In this document: positions 7,754 to 15,729 of the stretch, piece by piece
Layout of the letters: each line of letters opens with the position of its first letter
How positions within the stretch are numbered: the stretch's first letter is position 1
Source of the DNA: DATJSJ01 sp035504175
Lineage (GTDB): Bacteria > Pseudomonadota > Alphaproteobacteria > Acetobacterales > Acetobacteraceae
Length of the DNA: 29,682 nucleotides
Assembly (NCBI GenBank): GCA_035504175.1
Contig: DATJSJ010000029.1
Coordinates: forward strand, 1 to 29,682
Reading direction: 5' to 3'
Notes under the pieces: generated by a model
The model's input: the letters and a program-made list of their open reading frames with translations, nothing else
What the model was told of the DNA's origin: nothing
Databases searched by the model: none
Position numbers and translations under genes: made by a program

Positions 7754-8455
7754 TCAGCGCGCGCGCCGCGCCCGTCGCCGCAGCACGAGGCCGAGGCCGG
7801 CGAGCCCCATGCCGAACACGGCGAAGTCGCCGGGCTCAGGCGTCGCCACCGGATTCTGCAAGGTGAAATGCAGCGCCCAGGTGAACCCGTTGGCGGTCGT
7901 GGGATCGATCCCGCCCGCGGTCACGAAGCTGTACGGGGACACGTAGATCTGGTCCCAGTTGTCGAACGTGCCGGCCGAGATCGGATCCTGGAATCCGCTG
8001 TTGTAGTAGCCCGCGCCGCCGGTCACCGGATTGTTGGTGACGGCGCAGCAGATGCTGCCGAAATTGGTGACCGGGCTGACCGGCGTCCCGTTCACCGTCC
8101 ACTGGTCGAGAACGCCGTCGAAGTAGACGTTCTGGCTCAGCACATAGTCCTGCGAGATGTCCCAATAGGCGTTGATGTTACCGGCAATGGGCCCGCCATT
8201 CGTGGTCGTCAGCGTCCACACGTCCCATTCGCCGTTCGCGCCGGTGGCGATCTGCGACATGCTGAGTTGTACCGCGCCGCCGTCGAGCAGCACCGTGCCG
8301 CCGAACGTCGTGTTCGCCGTGAATGTGTCAGGCGCATTGGTCGCGATCAGCGTGTAGCTGGACCCGATCGGGATGATGCTCGCATGTGCCGTTGCCGCAA
8401 CGGCCATCAGCGCCGCCACCCCCGCGCCTAATGTCGTGGTTCGTCCGAATCGCAT
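7754..8455 (-). CDS. PEP-CTERM sorting-signal exported protein
   Basis: A 233-residue secreted protein. It has an N-terminal signal peptide with cleavage likely after AHA (about residue 25). The C-terminal tripartite sorting tail has PEP at 206-208, a hydrophobic helix FAVFGMGLAGLGLVL and the basic end RRRARRAR. This is the PEP-CTERM signal recognised by exosortases in bacteria that make extracellular polysaccharide. The central domain is rich in Gly, Asn, Thr and Tyr, low in charge, and contains a vicinal Cys pair (SICCAVT). I do not recognise its family. The ATG at 8455 has GGAG 9 nt upstream. A terminator and a palindrome follow the stop. No exosortase gene lies in this window. Confidence 0.85.
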   Translation of the reverse strand: MRFGRTTTLGAGVAALMAVAATAHASIIPIGSSYTLIATNAPDTFTANTTFGGTVLLDGGAVQLSMSQIATGANGEWDVWTLTTTNGGPIAGNINAYWDISQDYVLSQNVYFDGVLDQWTVNGTPVSPVTNFGSICCAVTNNPVTGGAGYYNSGFQDPISAGTFDNWDQIYVSPYSFVTAGGIDPTTANGFTWALHFTLQNPVATPEPGDFAVFGMGLAGLGLVLRRRARRAR

Positions 8456-8783
8456 AACTCGTGTCTCCGGGGTTGAGATGCTCGTCGCGCAATGTGCCCA
8501 TGCAAATTGGATGCCGTTAGCTCATGTGCCTGGAGCGGTTACGCTTTCGGGCGTCGGCGGGAGCACCCGGGACTGGCGGTGTAATCCGCGTCGACAGCGC
8601 ACCCGGGATTCCCGGGAACCGACGCGCCATGCACCGCATCGCGCGGAATGTCCGACCGGTGCGGCTCGATCCGGTTTGGTGCGGTGATCCAGTGTCTCGC
8701 GGCTCCGCCCGGCATGCATGGGCGCATCGCGGAAAGGCGAACATGCCTGGAACACCGACCGGGCCGCTGCTAGTCTTTGGGCC
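8456..8783. other. Divergent intergenic region, no gene seen
   Basis: This 328-bp gap separates the leftward PEP-CTERM gene from the rightward TPR gene and should hold both promoters. Possible reading frames here have no recognisable content. A short inverted repeat, CCCGGGA and TCCCGGG around one base, lies at 8602-8616. No convincing -35/-10 pair was found. Confidence 0.4.
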
Positions 8784-10505
8784 ATGGATACTGCACGGAC
8801 TTTGCGGCGCGCGCTCCTCGCCGCCGCCTGCATCGCCGCCGCCCTGCCGACGGCCGGCCGCGCTTCCGGAAGCGATCTCGAGAGCGGCCCGGCGGCCGGG
8901 TTTACAGCCTTTCTCAGCGGCCGCTTCGCCGTCAGCCAGGGCGATTTCGCGACCGGCGCGGATGATTTCCTCGCAGCGCTGCAGAGCGATCCCACCGATC
9001 CGGAACTGATCCGCCAGGCCTTCGTCAGCACGGTGCTGACCGACCGGCCGGAAGCGGTGCACCTCGCCCGACTGTTGCCCGACGACCAGGCGGCGCAGCT
9101 TCTGGTCGGTGCCCAGGATGCGCTGAACGGCCGCTGGGACGCGGCCCGCAAGGTTTATGCAGGGCTGTCGCGCGACGGGATGGTCGGGCTGGTCCAACCG
9201 CTGCTCGTCGCCTGGAGCGAGGCGGGAGCCGGCCAGGTGCACGCTGCAATCGCCGGGCTGCGCCCTGCCATCGACAAACCGCACGGGCGGATTCGCGCGC
9301 TCTATGCCTTGCACGCGGCCATGATCGCCGACCTCGCCGGGCATCATGCCGAGGCGGACCGGCTCTACCGCATCGCGCAGGAAGCGAAGGCGCCGCCCGA
9401 TTTGCGGCGCGCGGAGATCCTGGCGAGCTGGCAGGCGCGTCGCGGCCACGGCGCCGAGGCCGACGCGACCATCGCCGGTCTGCTGCGCGACAGCCCGGAT
9501 CTCGCCGTCGCCGTGCCGGCAATCGAGCGCGCCGCGGCCACGCCGCCGGTCGCGCGGGCGACCGACGGGCTGGCCGAGACCTATCTGTCGCTCGCGGCGG
9601 CGATGCACGCGCAGGACGCCGACGACTACGCCATGATGGTGCTGCACATGGCGCTGCACCTGCGGCCCGGTCTCACCCCGGCGCGACTTTTGCTGGCGGA
9701 TATCGACGATCAGAACGGAGGGACGCAGGCGGCCCTCGCCGTGCTGAGCGAGGTGCCGGCCAGCGACCCGCTGGACGCCGCGGTGCGGCTGCGCCGGGCC
9801 GGGCTGGAGGATGAGGCGGGCGACACCGCGACAGCCATTGCCGGACTGGAGCAGCTCGGCCGGCAATATCCGACGCAGCCGGGACCGCTCCAGGCGCTTG
9901 GCGACCTGCTGAAGGATCACGGCCGCTACGCTGCGGCGGCGAAGGCCTATGACCAGGCGATCGGCCGGTTGCAGCATCCCGATGCCGCCGACTGGGTCCT
10001 CTACTACGACCGGGGCGTGGCGCTGGAGCGCTCGCATCACTGGCCGCAGGCGCAGGCCGACCTGGAGCACGCGCTGCAGCTCGCCCCGGACCAGCCCTTC
10101 GTTTTGAACTATCTCGGCTATTACTGGGCGGATCACGACCAGCACCTGACGCGCGCGCGGCAGATGATCGAGCGGGCGGTGGAGGCGCGGCCGAATGACG
10201 GCAATCTGGTCGACAGTCTCGGCTGGGTCGAGCTGCGCCAGGGCGACGTCAAGGGCGCGGTGCGCGAACTTGAGCGCGCCGCCGAGATGAGCCCCGAGGA
10301 CTCGACCATCAACGGTCATCTCGGCGATGCCTATTGGGCGGCCGGCTGGCGTCTGGAGGCGGAGTATCAGTGGCGCCGGGCGCTGACCCTGAACCCGGAG
10401 CCTGATGACGCGGCGCGGCTCGAAGCGGAGCTGCAGCGGGATACGCCGAAAGCCACGGTGACCCCGCAGGGTACCGCCGCCGCGGCCGAGCGGCGCATCC
10501 AATAG
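8784..10505 (+). CDS. Exported TPR-repeat protein upstream of ispE
   Basis: A 573-residue protein with a signal peptide (RTLRRALLAAACIAAALP core, then a cleavage region near GRASG). The rest is nearly all tetratricopeptide-like helix pairs. Clear repeats include FVLNYLGYYWADHDQHLTRA, NLVDSLGWVELRQGDVKGAV and NGHLGDAYWAAGWRLEAEYQ in the last 150 residues. Such proteins usually act as scaffolds in the periplasm or at the envelope; the partner is unknown. The ATG at 8784 is chosen because it begins the signal peptide; a GTG-type extension to 8718 would bury it, and no strong ribosome site is seen. ispE follows after about 29 bp, so the two are probably one transcript. Confidence 0.82.
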   Translation: MDTARTLRRALLAAACIAAALPTAGRASGSDLESGPAAGFTAFLSGRFAVSQGDFATGADDFLAALQSDPTDPELIRQAFVSTVLTDRPEAVHLARLLPDDQAAQLLVGAQDALNGRWDAARKVYAGLSRDGMVGLVQPLLVAWSEAGAGQVHAAIAGLRPAIDKPHGRIRALYALHAAMIADLAGHHAEADRLYRIAQEAKAPPDLRRAEILASWQARRGHGAEADATIAGLLRDSPDLAVAVPAIERAAATPPVARATDGLAETYLSLAAAMHAQDADDYAMMVLHMALHLRPGLTPARLLLADIDDQNGGTQAALAVLSEVPASDPLDAAVRLRRAGLEDEAGDTATAIAGLEQLGRQYPTQPGPLQALGDLLKDHGRYAAAAKAYDQAIGRLQHPDAADWVLYYDRGVALERSHHWPQAQADLEHALQLAPDQPFVLNYLGYYWADHDQHLTRARQMIERAVEARPNDGNLVDSLGWVELRQGDVKGAVRELERAAEMSPEDSTINGHLGDAYWAAGWRLEAEYQWRRALTLNPEPDDAARLEAELQRDTPKATVTPQGTAAAAERRIQ

Positions 10506-10534
10506 CGGCCGCACCGGAGGCCGAAGCGGGCGCG

Positions 10535-11365
10535 CTGGTCGAGCGCGCGCCGGCAAAGGTCAATCTTTACCTGCACGTCGTCGGGCGCCGGCCGGACGGG
10601 TTCCACCTGCTCGACAGCCTGGTGGTGTTCCCGGATGCGGCCGACCGACTGACCGCCGCACCGGCCGCTGATCTGACGCTGCTGCTGGACGGCCCGTTCG
10701 CCGCGGCGCTGACCGGCGAGGCCGACAATCTCGTGCTGCGCGCCGCACGCGCCCTCGCGGGGGCGGCCGGACGTCCGACGGGCGCCCGGCTGGTGCTGGA
10801 CAAGCGGCTCCCGGTCGCCTCGGGCATCGGCGGCGGCTCCGCTGATGCAGCGGCGGCGTTGCGCCTGCTGGCGCGGCTCTGGCGCATTGACGCGACGGAC
10901 CTGTTGTCGGAGGTGGCGCGCAGCCTCGGCGCCGACGTGCCGGTCTGTCTTGCGGCGCGGCCGGCGCGGATGGGCGGGATCGGCGAGGTGCTCGGCCCGG
11001 CCCCGGCGCTGCCGCCCTACGGTGTCGCGCTGGTCAATCCCGGCGTCGCAGTCTTGACGCCCGCCGTGTTTCGGATCCGACGCGGCGGCTTCTCGCCGCC
11101 GGCCGCGCTGCCGGCGGGCTGGTCCGATGCCGCGGAAATGGCAGCGGGCCTCGCCCGGCTCGGCAACGACTTGCAGGCGGCGGCGATCGAACTCTGCCCG
11201 GTGATCGCGACTGTGCTCGACGGGCTTGCGCGGCAGCCGGGCTGCCTGCTCGCGCGGATGAGCGGCTCGGGCGCCACGTGTTTCGGGTTGTTTGCCGATG
11301 GCGCGGCGGCGCGTGCGGCGGCGGTTGCGATGGCGCGGCCGGGCTGGTGGAGTTGGGGCGGTTAA
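10535..11365 (+). CDS. ispE: 4-diphosphocytidyl-2-C-methyl-D-erythritol kinase, non-canonical start
   Basis: A GHMP-family kinase that phosphorylates CDP-methylerythritol using ATP in the MEP isoprenoid pathway. The frame reads APAKVNLYLHVVGRRPDGFH at the N-terminus, with the conserved Lys. The ATP-binding loop PVASGIGGGSADAAAALR (about 93-110) and the GADVPVCL segment with the catalytic Asp follow. The C-terminal loop is RMSGSGATCFGLF. The in-frame stop upstream is at 10406, and no ATG, GTG or TTG occurs between it and the conserved N-terminus. CTG at 10535 is the best candidate, with GGAGG at 10516-10520, a rather long 14-nt gap. The first standard codon (GTG 10622) would remove the substrate-binding segment. 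An AT-rich hairpin follows the stop by 11 nt. Confidence 0.85.
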   Translation: MVERAPAKVNLYLHVVGRRPDGFHLLDSLVVFPDAADRLTAAPAADLTLLLDGPFAAALTGEADNLVLRAARALAGAAGRPTGARLVLDKRLPVASGIGGGSADAAAALRLLARLWRIDATDLLSEVARSLGADVPVCLAARPARMGGIGEVLGPAPALPPYGVALVNPGVAVLTPAVFRIRRGGFSPPAALPAGWSDAAEMAAGLARLGNDLQAAAIELCPVIATVLDGLARQPGCLLARMSGSGATCFGLFADGAAARAAAVAMARPGWWSWGG

Positions 11366-11376
11366 GAGAAGGAAGC

Positions 11377-11400
11377 GGTTCTTTTTTGAAAAAAAGAACC
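11377..11400 (+). terminator. AT-rich hairpin after ispE
   Basis: GGTTC and GAACC arms extended by a T-run and an A-run form a near-perfect 24-nt hairpin starting 11 nt after the ispE stop. It is bounded on the right by an A-run. The base composition is far from the GC-rich surroundings. It is a likely terminator in the convergent gap between ispE and pqiA. Confidence 0.55.
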
Positions 11401-11469
11401 AAAAAATTCTGTTACTTTAAGCGAGTACTGTGTATCCGCTCCGAGCCAAAACGAATAAAAGTCTTTTTG

Positions 11470-11493
11470 CTTCTTTTTCTACAGAAAAAGAAG
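11470..11493 (-). terminator. AT-rich hairpin after pqiA
   Basis: Arms CTTCTTTTTCT (11470-11480) and AGAAAAAGAAG (11483-11493) form an 11-bp stem; the innermost pairs would open to make the loop. It lies about 13 nt past the leftward pqiA stop, mirroring the hairpin that follows ispE. On the minus strand a short TTTT run lies a little beyond it. Confidence 0.5.
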
Positions 11494-11506
11494 ACCTTTC
11501 TTCCCT

Positions 11507-12826
11507 TCAATCGCTCCCAACCTGCGGCACCCCAAACGGGATCGCCGCCGGCGCGCGCTGTGCCGCTGCGTCCCACATCAGCCGCGGGTCGAACGTCTCC
11601 GCCGCGAACATGGTCAGGATCACCACGCCGCAGAAGGCGACGGCGCCCATGCCGGGCTGGATCGTCACCACCGTGCCGAAGCGTACCAGCGCCCCGAGCA
11701 GCGATTCCATGAAGATGTCGATCATGGACCAGCGGCCGATCCATCTGACGATGTGATAGAGCCGCGTGCGGTCGCGCAGCCAGGCGCTGCGACCGGTTTG
11801 GATCGTGATCAGCATGAACGAGAGGCCGAGCAGCTTCAGCATCGGCACGGCGATGCTGGCGAAGAACACCAGCGCTGCCAGCGGATACATGCGCGAGGCG
11901 ATCAGTTCCTCGACGCCGCCCAGGATTGTGCTGGGGGCGCCGGACCCGAGCTGCATCACCGTCAGCACCGGGTAGAGGTTGGCCGGGATGTAGAGCACGG
12001 CCGCCGCGATCACCAGCGCCCAGGTGCGCGCGACGCTGTCGGGCTTGCGTCGGTGCAGCACCGCGTCGCAGCGCGGGCAGTCGGCCGGCTCGGCCCGGCG
12101 CAGGCTGACCAGGCCGCAGACCTCGCAGCCGGTCGCGCCGGCGAAGCCGAAGCCGGTACCGAGTCCGTCGGCGAAGAGGCGTTGATCGGTGCGGCCGATG
12201 CGCGCCCAGACCGCCTCGCGGTCGAGCGAACCGTCCGCCCAGACCATCACCGATGTCAGCGCCAGCAGCGCAAACACGCCGACGCCGAGATTGATCTGCA
12301 CCAGGTCGCCGAGTTTCACATAGGCGACGAACACGCCGAAGACGAACACCTCGATCATCGACCAGGGCCGCAGCCGCTCCACGAGCACGAAGATCGGCCG
12401 CAGGTGATGCGGCGGGTCGCGCCGGCGCAGCGAACCGAGCACGTAGAGCGTGCCGCCGAGCTTGCAGAGCGGGGCGATCAGCGTGACGAACACCACGACG
12501 AAGGCGAGTGACGGCATGTCGCGCCGCACCAGCTCCTCGGGGCCGGAGAGCAGGTCCGCGTGATGCACGATGCCGACCGTCGCGACGGTCATCAGGGTCG
12601 AAGCGGCCATCACGATCAGCAGCACCAGCGCCGCGAGTGTCAGGGCGAAGGCGGCGTCCAGCGTCTGGCCGGTGTGGCGATGCAACGTGGTGTGGCAGCG
12701 CGGGCAGACCGCGGTCACGCCCGGATCAAGCGCCGGCACCGCCTGCAACAGGCCGCAGCCCGGGCATTCGCGCAGCTCCGGTCCGAACTGGCCCGGCATG
12801 CCGGGCCCGGTGCGACGCGACATCAT
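11507..12826 (-). CDS. pqiA: Paraquat-inducible protein A (PqiA-like), inner-membrane partner of an MCE system
   Basis: A 439-residue integral inner-membrane protein with two tandem PqiA domains. Each begins with a zinc-ribbon-like Cys cluster: CPGC and CPRC around residues 20-40, and CEVC and CPRC in the middle. Each is followed by about four hydrophobic helices, for example LTLAALVLLIVMAASTLMTV and LALTSVMVWADGS. The conserved phrases RPWSMIEVFVFGVFVAYVKL and GRWSMIDIFMESLLGALVRF mark the two repeats. In E. coli, PqiA partners PqiB and PqiC in lipid traffic between inner and outer membranes. The ATG at 12826 overlaps the pqiC stop as ATGA, so translation is probably coupled. The open frame extends upstream, but that part is an out-of-frame shadow of pqiC. 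Confidence 0.92.
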   Translation of the reverse strand: MMSRRTGPGMPGQFGPELRECPGCGLLQAVPALDPGVTAVCPRCHTTLHRHTGQTLDAAFALTLAALVLLIVMAASTLMTVATVGIVHHADLLSGPEELVRRDMPSLAFVVVFVTLIAPLCKLGGTLYVLGSLRRRDPPHHLRPIFVLVERLRPWSMIEVFVFGVFVAYVKLGDLVQINLGVGVFALLALTSVMVWADGSLDREAVWARIGRTDQRLFADGLGTGFGFAGATGCEVCGLVSLRRAEPADCPRCDAVLHRRKPDSVARTWALVIAAAVLYIPANLYPVLTVMQLGSGAPSTILGGVEELIASRMYPLAALVFFASIAVPMLKLLGLSFMLITIQTGRSAWLRDRTRLYHIVRWIGRWSMIDIFMESLLGALVRFGTVVTIQPGMGAVAFCGVVILTMFAAETFDPRLMWDAAAQRAPAAIPFGVPQVGSD

Positions 12827-13413
12827 CGCCGGCGGTGGTGGCCGGCGGCGAGCGTCGCCGCCAGCCGGTCGGCGAGCTGGCCGACCGCGGTGCTGATGGC
12901 GGCGACCTCTCCGCCGACGCCCGGCACCGGCAGCGGCTCGGTGTAGCGGAACGATTCCAGCTCCGGCACGCCCCGGGCGCCGAAGGCGACCCCCGCCTGG
13001 CCGAGCAGCACGAGATGGCCGGCGGCGTCCTCGTCGAGCCGCTGCACGGTGACGGCGACGGTCGCATCGGCCGTCGCGGTGACGGCACCGTTCTCGCCCA
13101 GCACGACGCTCTCGGGCAGGCGCTGACCGAGTTCCTCGAGCAGCACCCGGGTCAGCATGGCGCCGAGCGGCTCGCCCCACCAGTTGTTGGACTCCACGTC
13201 GAGCCGGTAGTTCTCCGAGGAGCGGACGATCTGCGACCGCTCGAGATAGCGGGCGAGCCCGACCTCCTGCAGCACGATCACTCTCGGCGCGCCGGACTGG
13301 ACCGCGCCGGGCAGGGTCGCGATCGTGTAGAGCACCGGGCTTGGCGAGGCGCAGCCGGCGAGGACCGCGAGCGCTCCGGTGATGGCGGCGCGGCGGCCGC
13401 AGCGCGGGCTCAT
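12823..13413 (-). CDS. pqiC: PqiC-like ABC-type transport auxiliary lipoprotein
   Basis: A 196-residue predicted lipoprotein: MSPRCGRRAAITGALAVLAG is followed at once by Cys21, giving a lipobox LAGC. The mature part starts with SPVLYTIATLPG, then IVLQEVGLARYLERSQIVR, WGEPLGAMLTRVLLEELGQ and a beta-rich middle, which fits the PqiC/YmbA (DUF330/ABC_trans_aux) family. In E. coli, PqiC is anchored in the outer membrane and contacts PqiB. Both ends are coupled: its ATG at 13413 overlaps the pqiB stop and its stop overlaps the pqiA start, each as ATGA. Confidence 0.88.
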   Translation of the reverse strand: MSPRCGRRAAITGALAVLAGCASPSPVLYTIATLPGAVQSGAPRVIVLQEVGLARYLERSQIVRSSENYRLDVESNNWWGEPLGAMLTRVLLEELGQRLPESVVLGENGAVTATADATVAVTVQRLDEDAAGHLVLLGQAGVAFGARGVPELESFRYTEPLPVPGVGGEVAAISTAVGQLADRLAATLAAGHHRRR

Positions 13414-15104
13414 TCGAGCCCGCCGCCCGGCCGGCCGCGGATCAGCGCCTCCGGATGGCGCGCCAGCAGATCGGCGAGGGCGCGGATCGAGGACAGCGCC
13501 TCGTTGAGCTGGATCAGGGCACGACCGAGGTCGCGGTTGAACTTCGTGTCGTTGCCGTAGCCGTTGTCGAGCGACACGGCGAGGTGGCTGAAGCTCGTCG
13601 TGGTCTTCTGCAGGCCCGCGGTCAGTGCGGGGAGCTGGCGCAGCGCCGGTGTGATGTCCGCGTTCAGATGGTGCACCAGGTCCTTCATGCCGGCCAGGGT
13701 GGCGGTGAGATCGGCGGCGGCCTGCTTGGTCTGCGGGCCGGCGGTCAGGTTGTCGGCGGCGGCGAGGATGTCGCTCAGATGCTCGCCGATCCGGTCGAAG
13801 GGAATCTCGTTGACCTTCTGCAGCAGCGTGGCCGCCGCCGCCTGCAGATCGCCGAGACCGCCGCTTTCCGTGGTCGGCAGGACGAAGGCGCCGTCGACCT
13901 TCTGCATCTCGGCCGGCTTCGCGTCCCGCACGAAATCCAGTGCGATGCCCTGCTGTCCCGTGATCAGGCTGACGCTCTGCAGCTTCGCGCGCAGGCCGCG
14001 GTCGAGCAGCGCCTTGACGCCTTCGGCCACGGTCGGGAAGGCACTCTTGGTGCCGATGCCGATCACACGCTCCGGCTCCACTTCGTAGCGCACCGGCGCG
14101 AGCACCGATTCGGTCGCCCGATCGTAGAGCAGCCGCACGTCGGTCACCCGGCCGATGACGAGGCCGTGGATGGTGACCGGCGAGCCGGGACCGAGGCCGT
14201 TCACCGAGCCGTTGAAGTAGGAAATCACCGGCACCTTGCGTGTGTACGACGCCGCCTGCGCCGCCTGCCGGTCGGGGAACATCGGGAAGACGTGGTCGGC
14301 GGTGCTGACCACCGAGCCATCCACCGTGTCCGGGGTCTCGAAGGCGACGCCGCCGAGCAGCAGCGCGCGCAGCGATTCGAGCTGCACGTCGATGCCGGTC
14401 GGTGCGAGCTTCACCGAGACGCCGGAGGCGTCCCAAAACCGCGTCTGGTCATGCACGTAGGCGTCGAACGGCGCCCGCACGAAGACGTGCAGCGTGACGT
14501 TCTCGGCCATCTTGCCGATGTCCCAGCCGAGCACCTGGCCGACATCGAGGTCGCGGAAGAACACCGGCGAGCCGAGCGTGATCGAGCCGAGCCGGTGCGC
14601 CCGCAGCAGGAAGGTGCGGCCCGGGACGTTGGTCTGCAGCACCGGCGGCTCCTCGCGCCCGACGAAGGAGCGTTCCGGATTGCCGCCGGCGGCCGCGGGC
14701 AGCATGCCGATATAGGAGCCGGAGAGCAGGGTGCTGAAGCCCGAGAGATTGCCGGCGAACAGCCGCGGCTTGACCACCCAGAACTGCGTCGTGTCGGTGA
14801 GCAGCGGTTCGGCCTGGCGCGTCGTCGCGACCGTCACCAGCACGTGCGACCGGTCCGGCGAGAGCCGGAAGCTCTTCACCGTGCCGAAGACGATGTCCTT
14901 GAACTTGAGCTGCGACTGACCGGGCTGCAGCCCTTCGGCGCTGTCGAAGGCGATGGTGATGGTCGGGCCTTCTTTCGACAAGGTGTCCCAGGCGAGCCAG
15001 ACCCCGATCGCGACGGCCAGAAGCGGGATGATCCAGATCACCGGCAGGCGCCGCGAGCGGCGGGTCGACGCGCGTGCCAGCGATGGCGCCGTGACGTCAG
15101 TCAT
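13410..15104 (-). CDS. pqiB: PqiB-like MCE-domain intermembrane transport protein
   Basis: A 564-residue protein with one N-terminal transmembrane helix (LPVIWIIPLLAVAIGVWLAW, about 21-40). Three MCE domains follow: ITIAFDSAEGLQPGQSQLKF, then RAHRLGSITLGSPVFFRDLD, then ISYFNGSVNGLGPGSPVTIH. The C-terminal third is long, helical and probably coiled-coil, as in E. coli PqiB, whose MCE rings and helical tube span the periplasm for lipid transfer. Three MCE domains and the length favour PqiB over MlaD (one) or YebT (seven). The ATG at 15104 is preceded by an AAGGAAGG box 8-15 nt upstream. Gene order here is B-C-A, unlike A-B-C in E. coli. Confidence 0.94.
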   Translation of the reverse strand: MTDVTAPSLARASTRRSRRLPVIWIIPLLAVAIGVWLAWDTLSKEGPTITIAFDSAEGLQPGQSQLKFKDIVFGTVKSFRLSPDRSHVLVTVATTRQAEPLLTDTTQFWVVKPRLFAGNLSGFSTLLSGSYIGMLPAAAGGNPERSFVGREEPPVLQTNVPGRTFLLRAHRLGSITLGSPVFFRDLDVGQVLGWDIGKMAENVTLHVFVRAPFDAYVHDQTRFWDASGVSVKLAPTGIDVQLESLRALLLGGVAFETPDTVDGSVVSTADHVFPMFPDRQAAQAASYTRKVPVISYFNGSVNGLGPGSPVTIHGLVIGRVTDVRLLYDRATESVLAPVRYEVEPERVIGIGTKSAFPTVAEGVKALLDRGLRAKLQSVSLITGQQGIALDFVRDAKPAEMQKVDGAFVLPTTESGGLGDLQAAAATLLQKVNEIPFDRIGEHLSDILAAADNLTAGPQTKQAAADLTATLAGMKDLVHHLNADITPALRQLPALTAGLQKTTTSFSHLAVSLDNGYGNDTKFNRDLGRALIQLNEALSSIRALADLLARHPEALIRGRPGGGLE

Positions 15105-15729
15105 GACGAGGCCCTTCCTTCCCTGGGCCGGCACCCAATCGCACCGTTGCCGGCGCGGTCCTGTGGCAGGGCTGGGTGGTGCGGCACGCGAGAGTACTTG
15201 CGATCGGCATTGACAACAAACGGAATCCCGCATGCCGGCGTCGTGCAGACCCGGCGGGGTCGTGGCGGACGGGGCAGCCGTCCGTCAGCCTGCCGCCCTG
15301 GCGCGCCGCCCGGCCGGCGGGACAGTGGATTCACTATCGCACCTACGGGACGGCTCGGCGAATCCTGCGCCGGCGAAGCGGACGGCGCCGATCCGCACCG
15401 GCGGCCCGCGCGGATGCAGGCGGTGCAGAAACCGCCGCGCATCGCCGGAGTGATGGCATCGGGAAGGAACGCCACGCCGAAAGCCGAGGCGCCAGCCATG
15501 GTGTGCAGGCCCGCGCGCTCTCACTACCTGAACAGAACAATTGTATTACGTAACGGGAACGGATTCGGCGCGGTGGGGGTGCCGCGGGGCCGGTCGAGGG
15601 CAAACGTTCGTGATCCAGACTGGATCAAACGTGTCTTTCTTGGAGATTGCCCGGTCGGTCCTGTAGGAACCAGGGAGCGGCGTCTGCGCGATCTCGGGAG
15701 GCGGCGTCTACACGACTTCGGAGCCAGCC
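15105..15729. other. 625-bp divergent intergenic region without a recognisable gene
   Basis: This gap lies between pqiB (leftward) and the acyltransferase (rightward). Open frames inside it (for example 15101-15499 on the minus strand) are compositionally non-coding and overlap the pqiB start region. It contains an AT-rich spot at 15530-15555 with the palindrome TTACGTAA (15546-15553), and a strong inverted repeat at 15604-15632 listed separately. It is long for this otherwise compact genome. Confidence 0.5.
15604..15632. promoter_or_regulatory. Operator-like inverted repeat upstream of the acyltransferase gene
   Basis: TGATCCAGACTGGATCA (15611-15627) is a perfect 8-1-8 inverted repeat. It is flanked by ACGTT (15604-15608) and AACGT (15628-15632), which also pair apart from a 2-nt bulge. 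It lies about 100 bp before the acyltransferase start and has no T-run. A dimeric regulator site is more likely than a terminator. No cognate regulator is encoded in the window. Confidence 0.45.

Noticed and set aside
8524..9009. Plus-strand frame of 161 codons before and over the TPR gene start
   Set aside because: It overlaps the well-supported TPR gene out of frame and shows no conserved features.
10622..11365. ispE beginning at the GTG at 10622
   Set aside because: This would delete the conserved N-terminal Lys and Asn strand that every IspE needs, which is visible in frame upstream.
15101..15499. Minus-strand frame of 132 codons upstream of pqiB
   Set aside because: Composition is not protein-like, it has no ribosome site or motif, and it overlaps the pqiB start. 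Better read as intergenic.
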